Shown here in pieces: positions 17,081 through 26,000 of a stretch of DNA of 64,000 nt. The notes below the pieces were generated by a model. It worked only from the letters and a program-made list of their open reading frames with translations, made no database searches and was not told the origin of the DNA. Positions within the stretch are counted from its first letter, which is position 1; the number at the start of each line of letters is the position of its first letter. This stretch comes from RBG-16-66-20 sp049651845 (GTDB taxonomy: Bacteria > Pseudomonadota > Gammaproteobacteria > Burkholderiales > SG8-39): NCBI GenBank assembly GCA_049651845.1, contig JBASCW010000038.1:1-64000 (forward strand), in the 5' to 3' direction. Made by a program: the position numbers and the translations under genes.

Positions 17081-17572
17081 TCAGCAGCCGCCCACATCGA
17101 CCACGACCGTGGGCGAGGTGTTGATCGCAACCGGCTCCGTGTAGGTCACACGGCAATTCGGCGTCGTGCCGCCGTTGATATCGATGGTGACCGAGGTTCC
17201 GACGACCGTCACGGTGACGCCGTCGGCGGTCGGATTGATCTGCGTGGCGAGAATGATGCCGCCCGGCGACACGGTTGAAATGTTGGCGACCGGGTAGCCG
17301 TTGATCATGTTGACGATGGCGCCCTCCATGTTCACCGAGCCGCCGGTCTGCGTGCAGGTGCCGCCGACGTTGGCAAGGCAGCCGCCGTGCGCGAGCACCG
17401 CGGCGGAGCGGATCGCGCCGAAGATCGCCTGCGCCTTGGCCGCGCGCGCCTGGGTCTGCATCGCGATGAAGCGCGGCAGCGCCACCGCGGCGAGGATGCC
17501 GACGATGGCGATCACCACCACCAGCTCGATCAGCGTGAAACCGCCGTCGGTCTTCGACTTTGCTGCATGCAT
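17081..17572 (-). CDS. mshB: MshB-like type IV prepilin
   Basis: A 163-aa prepilin. The leader MHAAKSKTDGG is followed by FTLIELVVVIAIVGILAAVA and ALPRFIAMQTQARAAKAQAI. The globular domain has four Cys (GGCLAN, GTCTQ, PNCRV and the C-terminal GGC), enough for two disulfides. The start ATG at 17572 is chosen because it gives a short leader and has GAGGAG 9 nt upstream. An upstream in-frame extension would lengthen the leader implausibly. It sits between the mshF-like and mshA genes, the mshB position of known MSHA loci. Its larger size leaves open that it, not MshA, is the major subunit. Confidence 0.82.
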   Translation of the reverse strand: MHAAKSKTDGGFTLIELVVVIAIVGILAAVALPRFIAMQTQARAAKAQAIFGAIRSAAVLAHGGCLANVGGTCTQTGGSVNMEGAIVNMINGYPVANISTVSPGGIILATQINPTADGVTVTVVGTSVTIDINGGTTPNCRVTYTEPVAINTSPTVVVDVGGC

Positions 17573-17586
17573 ACGCCACGACTCCT

Positions 17587-18099
17587 CTAGAACCACCGGT
17601 AGGGCTGTACCGGCTCGAGGCGCGCCCATTGCGGCAGACCTCGTTCACCGGGTACCAGAACGACGTGCCAGGCGACCCGCTTTCGCCCCTTCTCGTCCGG
17701 GGTGAAATTCTCCCCCAAATCAACGAAGTATACGACTTCCCTTGAATGCTTGTCGAAGTACCAGTTGCCCGTGACAACTTCTTGCAGCCCGGGACCGGTC
17801 AGGACGCCGACATAATTCTGCGGCTTGCGGGCGAGCAGCTCCATCGGATTCCCGGCCGCCAGCTCGGCGATCTCCTTGAAGCGGTTCTCCAAGGCGAGCT
17901 CGGCGACGCGCAGCTGCACGCTCGAGCGTAGGTCCTGCGCCACCTGCTCCATGGCCGCTTTCTCCGCGCGCTCGCGGTAGTAAAGCGCGCGATCGAGGAA
18001 CACCGCCATCAGCACCGCCACCAGCGTGAGCGAGATGACCAGCTCGAGCAGGCTGAAGCCGTCGGCCCGGCGCTCGGTGCGTTGGATGGCGCGGGGCAT
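17587..18099 (-). CDS. mshF: MshF-like prepilin-type protein
   Basis: A 170-aa prepilin-like protein. The leader of about 13 residues is followed by GFSLLELVISLTLVAVLMAV, then a long amphipathic helix (ALYYRERAEKAAMEQVAQDL) and a small C-terminal domain with GNWYFDKHSREVVYFVD. In other MSHA loci the short gene after mshG is called mshF, and position and length fit. The product is predicted to sit in the inner membrane or enter the pilus in small amounts. It starts with ATG at 18099, 12 nt after the mshG stop. Confidence 0.75.
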   Translation of the reverse strand: MPRAIQRTERRADGFSLLELVISLTLVAVLMAVFLDRALYYRERAEKAAMEQVAQDLRSSVQLRVAELALENRFKEIAELAAGNPMELLARKPQNYVGVLTGPGLQEVVTGNWYFDKHSREVVYFVDLGENFTPDEKGRKRVAWHVVLVPGERGLPQWARLEPVQPYRWF

Positions 18100-18111
18100 C
18101 GCGCGCGTGCG

Positions 18112-19341
18112 CTACTTGGAGATCGCGGCCTTGCCGAGGTCCCAGATCGGCAGGAACACGCCCAGAGCGAGCACCAGCACCAGGCCGCCCAGGCCGACGA
18201 TCAGGATCGGCTCGATCTGCTGCGCCAGTGTCTTCACTTCGTACTGGACATCGTTCTCGTAAAGATCCGCGACTTCGCGCAGCAGGCTGTCGAGCTCGCC
18301 GGTCTCGTCGCCCACCGCGATCATCTGCAGCACGACCGTGGTGAAGATGCCCGCGGCCACCGCCGTGCGCAGCACGCTTTCGCCGCGCTCGACACCGTCG
18401 CGCATCTGCTCGATGCGCAGGCCGATGTAGTCGTTGTCCACGACTTGCGCGACCGTACTGAGGGCCTGCACCACGGGCACGCCGCTTTGCAGCGCGAGCG
18501 AGAAGCTGCGCGCGAAGCGCGCCAGCGTTGCCTTGAGGATGATCTTGCCGGCGATCGGGATCTTGAGCTTGTAGCGGTCCCAGGCGTACCTGCCCGCACG
18601 CGTCGCGATCCAGGCGCGGAAAGCGAACACCGCGCCGACCAGCACTGCGAGCTGGAGCCACCAGGTCTCCACCATGAAATTGGAGAAGCCGATCAGCAGC
18701 TTGGTGAGAAACGGCAGCTCGGCCTTGAAGCCCGCGTAGACCTTGGCGAACGCGGGAATCACGAACAGGTTCACGATCACGATGGCGCCCGCCATCGCCA
18801 TCAGCACGAAGACCGGGTAGCGCACCGCCGCCTTGATGCTCTCGCGGATTTCCTTCTCGAACTCGAGGTGGTTGTAGAGGCGCAGAAACACGTTCTCGAG
18901 CTGCCCGGTCAGCTCGCCGACCCGCACCAGGCTCACGTAGAAGAACGAGAACACGTCCGGGTGCCGGCGCATCGACGCGGACAGCTCGCGGCCGCTGTCC
19001 AGGCTCACGCGGATGTCCTTGATCACCTCGACCATGGTGGGATTGACCGCCGATTCCTGCAGGCCGGCGAGCGCCTTCAGGATCGGCACGCCGGCCTTCA
19101 GCAGCGTGTACATCTGGCGGCTGAACAGCATCAGGTCGAGCAGCGTGACCTGGCGCCGGTTGACCCGGCGCCACCACTGCGGCGCCTCGGCGCCGGCGAG
19201 GCGCTGGCTCGCGCTGATGTCCACCGGCGTGACGCCGGTGTTCATGAGCTGGTCGGCGATCACGCCGGCATCGGCGCCTTCAAGGGTCCCGGTGATCAGC
19301 TCGCCGCGCGCATTGCGCCCCTTGAAATTGAAATACGGCAA
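18112..19341 (-). CDS. mshG: MshG, pilus assembly platform protein (PilC/GspF family)
   Basis: A 409-aa polytopic inner-membrane platform protein. Two repeated GspF domains (about 70-195 and 275-400) show LFSRQMYTLLKAGVPILKAL and FARSFSLALQSGVPVVQALS. Transmembrane helices lie around 170-195, 220-245 and 375-400. It couples ATP hydrolysis by MshE to pilin polymerisation. The TTG start at 19341 directly abuts the mshE stop and has GAGGA 4 nt upstream. The N-terminal sequence PYFNFKGRNARGELITG fits the family. Confidence 0.93.
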   Translation of the reverse strand: MPYFNFKGRNARGELITGTLEGADAGVIADQLMNTGVTPVDISASQRLAGAEAPQWWRRVNRRQVTLLDLMLFSRQMYTLLKAGVPILKALAGLQESAVNPTMVEVIKDIRVSLDSGRELSASMRRHPDVFSFFYVSLVRVGELTGQLENVFLRLYNHLEFEKEIRESIKAAVRYPVFVLMAMAGAIVIVNLFVIPAFAKVYAGFKAELPFLTKLLIGFSNFMVETWWLQLAVLVGAVFAFRAWIATRAGRYAWDRYKLKIPIAGKIILKATLARFARSFSLALQSGVPVVQALSTVAQVVDNDYIGLRIEQMRDGVERGESVLRTAVAAGIFTTVVLQMIAVGDETGELDSLLREVADLYENDVQYEVKTLAQQIEPILIVGLGGLVLVLALGVFLPIWDLGKAAISK

Positions 19342-21045
19342 TCAGTCCTCCTGGGCGCTCGCGACGCGGATCGCCTCCGCGAGCGTGGTGCGGCCCTCGG
19401 CGGCGAGCCGGAACGCGTTGTGCCCGAGCGTCTGGCCCTGCATCTGCCGCTTGGCGATTTCGGTGAACAGGTTGGCGTCGTTCCTGTTGGCCGCGCGCAC
19501 CAGGTCAACGTGCATCTCCAGCAGCTCGTAGACGCCGATGCGCCCCTGGAAGCCGGTGCCGTTGCAGTTCGAACAGCCCCTGCCGTGCATGTAGCGCGCC
19601 TCGGGCGCCGCCTCGCCTGCCGCGTGGACCACGAGCCAGCGCTGCTCGGCCTCGTCGGGGCGGCGCGGCTCGCCGCAGCTCTCGCATACCAGGCGCACGA
19701 GGCGCTGCGCGAGCACCGCGTGCACCGAAGTCGCGACCATGTAGTGCGGCGCGCCCATGTCGATCAGACGGATCGGCGTGCTGATCGCGTCCTTGGTGTG
19801 CAGCGTCGAGAGCACGAGGTGCCCGGTGAGCGCCGCGCGCAGGCCGATCTGCGCGGTCTCCTCGTCGCGCATCTCGCCGACCAGGATGATGTCCGGGTCC
19901 TGCCGCAGCGCCGAGCGCAGCACGCGCGCGAAAGTGAGCTCGATCTTCTCGTTGATCTGCACCTGGTTGATGCCCGGCAGCCGGTACTCGACCGGGTCCT
20001 CGACCGTGATGATCTTCCTGTCTACCGAGTTCAGCTCCGACAGCGCCGCGTACAGCGTCGTCGTCTTGCCGCTGCCGGTGGGCCCGGTGACCAGGATCAT
20101 GGCGTTGGTGCGCCGGATCAGCTCGCGGAAGCGCGCGAGCATCGCCGCCGGCATGCCCACGTGGTCCAGCCCGAGCAGCCCCGACTTCTGGTTGAGCAGC
20201 CGCAGCACCACGGACTCGCCGTGCTGCGTCGGCATCGTCGACATGCGCACGTCGATCGGCAGGTCGCGCACGCGGATCGCGAAGCGGCCGTCCTGCGGCA
20301 ACCGCTTCTCGGAGATGTCCAGCCCCGCCATCAGCTTCAGGCGCAGCACGATCGCCGGTCCGGTCTTCACGTCGGTCTCGGTCTGCGGCAGCAGCACGCC
20401 GTCGATGCGGAAGCGGATCTGCACCGTGCCTTCCTGCGGCTCGATGTGCACGTCCGAGGCGTTCACCTGCGCGGCGTCCTCGAACAACGACTGCAGGAGC
20501 TTGACCACCGGCGCGTCCTCGGCGCCGAGTCCGGCCCCGAGCGCGCCGAAGTCGATGTAGTCGCCCATGTCGCGCTCGAGCTCCCTGGCGAGCCCCGAGA
20601 TCTCCTCGGTGCGCCGGTAGACGCGGTCGATGGTGTGGCTCAGCAGGCCGTCATTCACCACCGCGGTCTGGATCTCGCGCTTGAGGATGCGCGTGAGCTC
20701 GTCGAACGCGAACAGGTCGGTCGGGTCGGACATGCCGACCAGGTACTTGCCGGCGCGCTCCTCGAGCACGATGGCACGGAAGCGGCGCGCCTGCGTCTCG
20801 GGCAGGCGCCGCACGACGTCCTGCGAGATGTTGTAGAACTTCAGGTTGACGAACGGGATGTTGAGCTGGCGCGCGATCGCCTCGCAGATCTGGTCCTCGG
20901 AGACGAAGCCGAGCTCGACCAGCACGCGGCCGAGCTTGCGGCCGCTGCGCTTCTGCTGTGCGAGCGCGACGCCGAGGTTCTCCTGCGAGATCACCTTCTG
21001 CCCTACGAGGATGTCGCCGAGCCTGATCTTTTCCGGGCGTCCCAT
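19342..21045 (-). CDS. mshE: MshE, pilus extension ATPase with c-di-GMP-binding MshEN domain
   Basis: A 567-aa hexameric traffic ATPase that powers pilus extension. The N-terminal MshEN domain has two tandem 24-residue motifs (8-31, RLGDILVGQKVISQENLGVA..., and 37-60, KLGRVLVELGFVSEDQICEA...), the known c-di-GMP-binding signature. The GspE core has Walker A GPTGSGKTT, an Asp/His box region (DPVEYRLPGINQVQINEK) and Walker B ILVGEMRDEET. A C-terminal zinc tetracysteine is formed by CESCGEP and CSNCNGTG. The start ATG at 21045 has GGAG 5 nt upstream. It is the first gene of the leftward mshE-G-F-B-A-ligase-C-D-O-P unit. Confidence 0.95.
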   Translation of the reverse strand: MGRPEKIRLGDILVGQKVISQENLGVALAQQKRSGRKLGRVLVELGFVSEDQICEAIARQLNIPFVNLKFYNISQDVVRRLPETQARRFRAIVLEERAGKYLVGMSDPTDLFAFDELTRILKREIQTAVVNDGLLSHTIDRVYRRTEEISGLARELERDMGDYIDFGALGAGLGAEDAPVVKLLQSLFEDAAQVNASDVHIEPQEGTVQIRFRIDGVLLPQTETDVKTGPAIVLRLKLMAGLDISEKRLPQDGRFAIRVRDLPIDVRMSTMPTQHGESVVLRLLNQKSGLLGLDHVGMPAAMLARFRELIRRTNAMILVTGPTGSGKTTTLYAALSELNSVDRKIITVEDPVEYRLPGINQVQINEKIELTFARVLRSALRQDPDIILVGEMRDEETAQIGLRAALTGHLVLSTLHTKDAISTPIRLIDMGAPHYMVATSVHAVLAQRLVRLVCESCGEPRRPDEAEQRWLVVHAAGEAAPEARYMHGRGCSNCNGTGFQGRIGVYELLEMHVDLVRAANRNDANLFTEIAKRQMQGQTLGHNAFRLAAEGRTTLAEAIRVASAQED

Positions 21046-21200
21046 GCCTGCTCCGTGCCGAATGCGTGCGGCGCACATTATCCGCTTTTGGCGCTTTCCC
21101 GCAGGAGTCGGCGATCCGGACGTACTTTTGCAATCGCCGTGGGGCGGGGCCCGGGCACGCTGCGCGGAGCAACCAAGTAGAATCCGCGCCAGACGCCGCC

Positions 21201-21821
21201 ATGACGCCCTACCTCAAGTTCCTCTCCCAGATCGTCAACCAGTCGATCTTCATTTTTCTCGTGATCGGGGCGGCGTTCGCCCTGATCGCGGGCCTGATGC
21301 TGCTGTTCGACAGCCAGCGCGCGTTCCGCATCGCCGAACGCCTCGACCGCTGGGTGTCGACGCGCGAGGCGATCAGGCCGCTGGAAGAGCACCGCGTCAT
21401 CAGCCGTCCGCTCTACCGCATGCACCGGTTGGTGGGCGCGCTGATCTGCGCTGGCGCGCTGTACTCGCTGATCGTGCTGGGCATGCCCTCGGGCGAGGCC
21501 GCGATCAAGACTTCGCTCAGCGGCATCGGTCCGACGCGATTCGTAGCCTGGATTTCCGAGAGCCTGCGCTATTTCCTTCTCATAGGAAACTTCGGCGCCC
21601 TGCTGTTCGGCTTGGTGTTCGTCCTGCGCCCGAGCGCCCTCAAGGGCCTCGAGGCTTGGGCGGACCGGCGCATCTCCGAGCGCAAGGCGATCAAGCCGCT
21701 GGAGCAGATGCGCCTGTCGGCCGATCAGGTATTGCGCCGGCATCCGCGGGCAGTAGGCGCGCTGGTGGTCCTGGGCAGCCTGTACGTGCTGCTCAATCTG
21801 GGCTACGCGCTGCTTCGCTAG
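21201..21821 (+). CDS. Unrecognised inner-membrane protein with an internal repeat
   Basis: A 206-aa protein with about four transmembrane helices, at roughly 14-36, 78-98, 128-150 and 185-205. The sequence has an internal duplication. LDRWVSTREAIRPLEEHRVI (about 53-72) resembles ADRRISERKAIKPLEQMRLS (about 154-173), and each unit is followed by R-x-L/H-x-R-x-x-R/P-x-V-G-A-L and a helix. I do not recognise a named family. It is divergent from mshE, so any link to the pilus is only positional. ATG at 21201; a TAGAAT at 21178-21183 could be its -10. Confidence 0.7.
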   Translation: MTPYLKFLSQIVNQSIFIFLVIGAAFALIAGLMLLFDSQRAFRIAERLDRWVSTREAIRPLEEHRVISRPLYRMHRLVGALICAGALYSLIVLGMPSGEAAIKTSLSGIGPTRFVAWISESLRYFLLIGNFGALLFGLVFVLRPSALKGLEAWADRRISERKAIKPLEQMRLSADQVLRRHPRAVGALVVLGSLYVLLNLGYALLR

Positions 21822-22076
21822 GCAGGCCGGTCCGGCCTGTCAGACGCGGTCCCACTCCGCACCGCCTTTCGGCAAGTGCGGAGGGGACGAACCCCTTACC
21901 GCGGAGGAGGAGGGAGGAGACCGCGGAGGGCGCGTTCTTGAATCCTGTCTGCAGCGCCTACCCCTGCTTTATTGCCGGCTGCTGCGGTGCATCAAATTTA
22001 CGGCTTTGCGGATCGATATACAATTGCGCAGAGATGTAAAACTCCTTTGTGATTTACGCAACAATATAGGACCCCC
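21822..22076. other. Structured intergenic region upstream of the LysR gene
   Basis: This 255-nt gap holds no supported gene. It contains a series of hairpins: CAGGCCG/CGGCCTG (21823-21839), CTCCGCAC/GTGCGGAG (21855-21883) and two CCGCGG palindromes (21899-21904, 21921-21926) around a purine-rich stretch. The last 80 nt turn AT-rich and probably hold the promoter of the LysR gene. The first hairpin could end transcription of the preceding gene, but it has no U-tract. Confidence 0.45.
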
Positions 22077-23030
22077 ATGGGAGACTCGCTTTACGAGATG
22101 TCGGTCTTCGCGAAAGTCGTGGCGACGGGCAGCCTGTCGGCTGCCGCGCGTGACCTAGGCGTATCGACTGCAGTCGTCAGCCGGCGTCTGGCGGCGCTGG
22201 AGGCAAGACTGGGCGTGCGCCTGGTGAACCGCACGACGCGGCGGTTAGCGCTCACTGACGAAGGCGCGAGCTATCACGAAGCCTGCGCACGGATCCTCGG
22301 CGAGATCGAGGATGCCGATGCCGCGGCGGCGGCCAAGCGCGTGGAGCCGCAGGGACTGCTCAAAGTCGCGCTGCCCGCCTCCTTCGGCCACAAGCACATC
22401 GCGCCGCTGGTGCCGCCGTTCGCCGCGCGCTATCCGAAGATCCAGCTGGCGCTCAGCCTCTCGGACCGCACGGTGAACGTGATCGAGGAAGGCTACGACC
22501 TGGCGATCCGCATCGGCGAGCTGGAGGATTCCTCGCTCGCCGCGCGCAAGCTTGCCCCCAACCGGCGCGTGGTCTGTGCGAGCCCCGAATACCTGCGGCG
22601 CCATCCCGCGCCGCGCACGCCCGAGGACCTGCAGCAGCACAACTGCCTGACCACCAACGACCTGCAGATGAACTGGGAGTACAAGGGGCCCGACGGCAGG
22701 CGCGGCTCGGTGCGCGTCTCGGGGCGCTTCGCCTGCGACAACTGGGAGGTGCTGCGCGAATGGGCCATGGCCGGCCTCGGCGTCGCGCTCAAATCCACCT
22801 GGGACGTGCGCCGGCAGCTGGGCGACGGGGCGCTCGTGCCGCTGCTGCCGGGCTACGACTTTGGCACCGACGTCGCGATCTACGCAGTCTACCCGCACCG
22901 GCGCTACCTGCCGGCGAAGACGCGGGTGTTCATCGACTACCTTGCCGAGTCCTTCGGTCCCGAGCCGTACTGGGACCAACCCGAGGATCAGCCGGACGCG
23001 AAACGAACCAAGAGCCACGCCACGGTCTAA
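22077..23030 (+). CDS. LysR-family transcriptional regulator
   Basis: A 317-aa LysR-type regulator. The N-terminal winged helix-turn-helix (about 5-65) reads FAKVVATGSLSAAARDLGVS with VSRRLAALEARLGVRLVNRT, in the CrgA/DmlR-like subgroup typical of Proteobacteria. The effector-binding domain (about 90-300) includes GLLKVALPASFGHKHIAPLV and LAIRIGELEDSSL. It is codirectional with and 33 nt upstream of the indolepyruvate oxidoreductase gene, so it may be cotranscribed with it or regulate it. A small palindrome, TCGGA-N5-TCCGA (23037-23051), lies in the gap. ATG start at 22077. Confidence 0.9.
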   Translation: MGDSLYEMSVFAKVVATGSLSAAARDLGVSTAVVSRRLAALEARLGVRLVNRTTRRLALTDEGASYHEACARILGEIEDADAAAAAKRVEPQGLLKVALPASFGHKHIAPLVPPFAARYPKIQLALSLSDRTVNVIEEGYDLAIRIGELEDSSLAARKLAPNRRVVCASPEYLRRHPAPRTPEDLQQHNCLTTNDLQMNWEYKGPDGRRGSVRVSGRFACDNWEVLREWAMAGLGVALKSTWDVRRQLGDGALVPLLPGYDFGTDVAIYAVYPHRRYLPAKTRVFIDYLAESFGPEPYWDQPEDQPDAKRTKSHATV

Positions 23031-23063
23031 TATCATTCGGATGCCGTCCGAGGAGGCTGCCTG

Positions 23064-26000
23064 ATGAACGCTCCGGTCGATCCCGCCCAGCTCGCCAAGG
23101 TCTCTCTGGACGACAAGTACACCCTCGAGCGAGGGCGCGTGTTCCTCACCGGCACGCAGGCGCTGATCCGGCTCCTCTTGCTCCAGCGCGAGCGCGACCT
23201 GCGCGCGGGCCTGAACACCGCGGGCTTCGTGTCCGGCTACCGCGGCTCGCCGTTGGGCGGCCTCGACCAGGCGCTCTGGCGCGCGCAAAGGCATCTCGAG
23301 TCGCACCACGTCAAGTTCCAGCCCGGCGTGAACGAGGATCTGGCCGCCACCGCGATCTGGGGCACGCAGCAGGTCGGCATGTTCCCGGGCGCGAAGTACG
23401 ACGGCGTCTATGGCATGTGGTACGGCAAGGGGCCCGGCGTGGACCGCTGCGGGGACGTCTTCAAGCACGCCAATTCGGCGGGCACGTCTAAGAACGGCGG
23501 CGTGCTGGTGCTCGCGGGCGACGACCACGCGGCGAAATCCTCGACGCTCGCGCACCAGAGCGAGCACATTCTCAAGGCCTGCTGCATCCCGGTGCTCAAC
23601 CCGGCGAACGTACAGGACTACCTCGACTTCGGCCTGCACGGCTATGCGATGAGCCGCTATTCGGGCTGCTGGATCGGCTTCAAGTGCGTCACCGACGTGG
23701 TTGAGTCCGGTGCCTCGGTGATCGTCGATCCGGAGCGCGTGCAGGTGCGGCTGCCGGAAGACTTCGCGCTGCCGCCGGGCGGCGTGAACGTCCGCTGGCC
23801 CGACAGCTTCCTCGAGCAGGAGGCGCGCCTGCTCGACTGGAAGGTCTACGCGGCGGCGGCCTACGTGCGCGCCAACGGGCTGGACCGCATCGTCTGGGAC
23901 TCGCCTGCCGGTTACCCGCCTGCGCGCTTCGGCATCGTCACCACCGGCAAGAGCTTCGGCGACACCATGCAGGCGCTCGCCGACCTGGGCATCGATGAGA
24001 GCGTGGCGCGCGAGATCGGGCTGCGCCTCTACAAGGTGGCGATGAGCTGGCCGCTCGAGCCGCAGGGCGCGCGGCGCTTCGCGCAGGGGCTCGAGGAGAT
24101 CCTCGTCATCGAGGAAAAGCGCCAGCTCATCGAGTACCAGATCAAGGAGGAGCTCTACACCTGGAAGGAAGGCGAGCGCGCGCCGCGCGTGGTCGGCAAG
24201 TTCGACGACAACGGCGAATGGAGCCGCGCCGAGGGCCAGCCCGCCGGGACCTGGCTGCTGCCTGCGCACTACGAGCACAACCCGGCGATCGTCGCCAAGG
24301 CCATTGCGCAGCGGCTGGTGAAGCTGAACCTGGCTTCCCGCCTGGGAAGCCGCTTCAAGGAGCGGCTCGCGTTCCTGGAGTTCAAGGAGAAGGCGCTCGC
24401 CAAGCCGCGCGTCACCACGGTGCGCCAGCCCTATTTCTGCTCCGGCTGCCCGCACAACACTTCGACGCGGGTGCCCGAGGGCAGCCGCGCCACCGCCGGC
24501 ATCGGCTGCCACTTCATGGCGGTCTGGATGGACAGGAGCACTTCGACTTTCACTCACATGGGCGCGGAGGGCGCGCCCTGGATCGGCCAGGCGCCGTTCA
24601 CCGAGGAAAAGCACATCTTCGCCAACCTCGGCGACGGCACCTACTTCCATTCCGGCCTGATGGCGATCCGCGCCGCGGTGGCCGCCAAGGTCACCATGAC
24701 CTACAAGATCCTCTACAACGACGCGGTGGCGATGACCGGCGGCCAGCACCACGACGGCCCGCTCGACCCGGCGATGATCTCGCGGCAGATCGCCGCCGAG
24801 GGAGTGAAGCCGATCGTCATCGTGACCGACGAGCCGGAGAAGTATCCTGCCGGGACGGACTGGGCGCCGGGCGTGACGATCCGGCACCGCGACGAGCTGG
24901 ACGCGGTGCAGCGCGAGCTGCGCGAGCAGCCCGGGGTGTCCGCGCTGATCTACGACCAGACCTGCGCCTCCGAGAAGCGCCGGCGCCGCAAGCGCAACGC
25001 CTATCCCGATCCGGCGCGGCGCGCGGTGATCAACGAGATGGTCTGCGAGGGCTGCGGCGACTGCAGCACCAAGTCCAACTGCCTGTCGGTCGAGCCGCTG
25101 GAGACCGAGTTCGGCCGCAAGCGCGCGATCAACCAGTCCACCTGCAACAAGGACTTCTCCTGCCTGAAGGGCTTCTGCCCGAGCTTCGTCACGGTGGAAG
25201 GCGGGCGGCTGAAAAAGGGCAAGTCCGGCGTGGCTTCTCCGGGGGAGTCGTTTTCTCTTGAGGAACCCGCAATTCCATCGCTGCAAGAGCCCTTTGGAAT
25301 CCTCGTCACCGGCATCGGCGGCACGGGCGTGATCACCATCGGCCAGATCCTCGGCATGGCGGCGCACCTGGAGGCGAAGGGCGTGTCGGTGCTCGACATG
25401 TCGGGCCTCGCGCAGAAGTACGGCGCGGTGATGTCGCACGTGAAGATCGCGGCGGGCCCGAACGAGGTCCACGTCGCGCGCCTGGGCACGGGCGACGCGC
25501 GCCTGGTGATCGGCTGCGACCTGGTGGTCACCGCGACCGGCGACGCGCTCGACAAGATGCATGCGCACAAGACGCGCGCGCTGGTGAACGCCACCACCAC
25601 GCCGACCGCGGCCTTCGTGAAGAACCCCGACTGGCAGCTGCCGGGCTCGAACCTGCAGCAGGACGTGCTGGAGGCCTGCGGCGGCAAGGGGGCGGAGTTC
25701 GTGCCGGCGGCCGAGATCGCCACCGCGCTGATGGGCGATTCGATCGCCACCAACATGTTCATGCTCGGCTACGCCTGGCAGAAGGGCTGGGTGCCGCTCG
25801 GGCGCGAAGCCATCGAGCGCGCGATCGAGCTGAACGGCGTCGCGGTGGCCTTCAACCAGCAGTCCTTCGTCTGGGGCCGGCGCGCGGCGGTGGACCTGGA
25901 GCGCGTGCGCCGCCTCGCGCTGCCGGCCGAGGTGATCCCGATCGAGCAGCATTTCTCGCGCAACCTGGAGGAACTGGTCGAGCGGCGCTCGCAGTTCCTG

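Noticed and set aside
18082..21180. Long plus-strand open frame opposite mshG and mshE
   Set aside because: Shadow frame; mshG and mshE have full sets of family motifs on the other strand.
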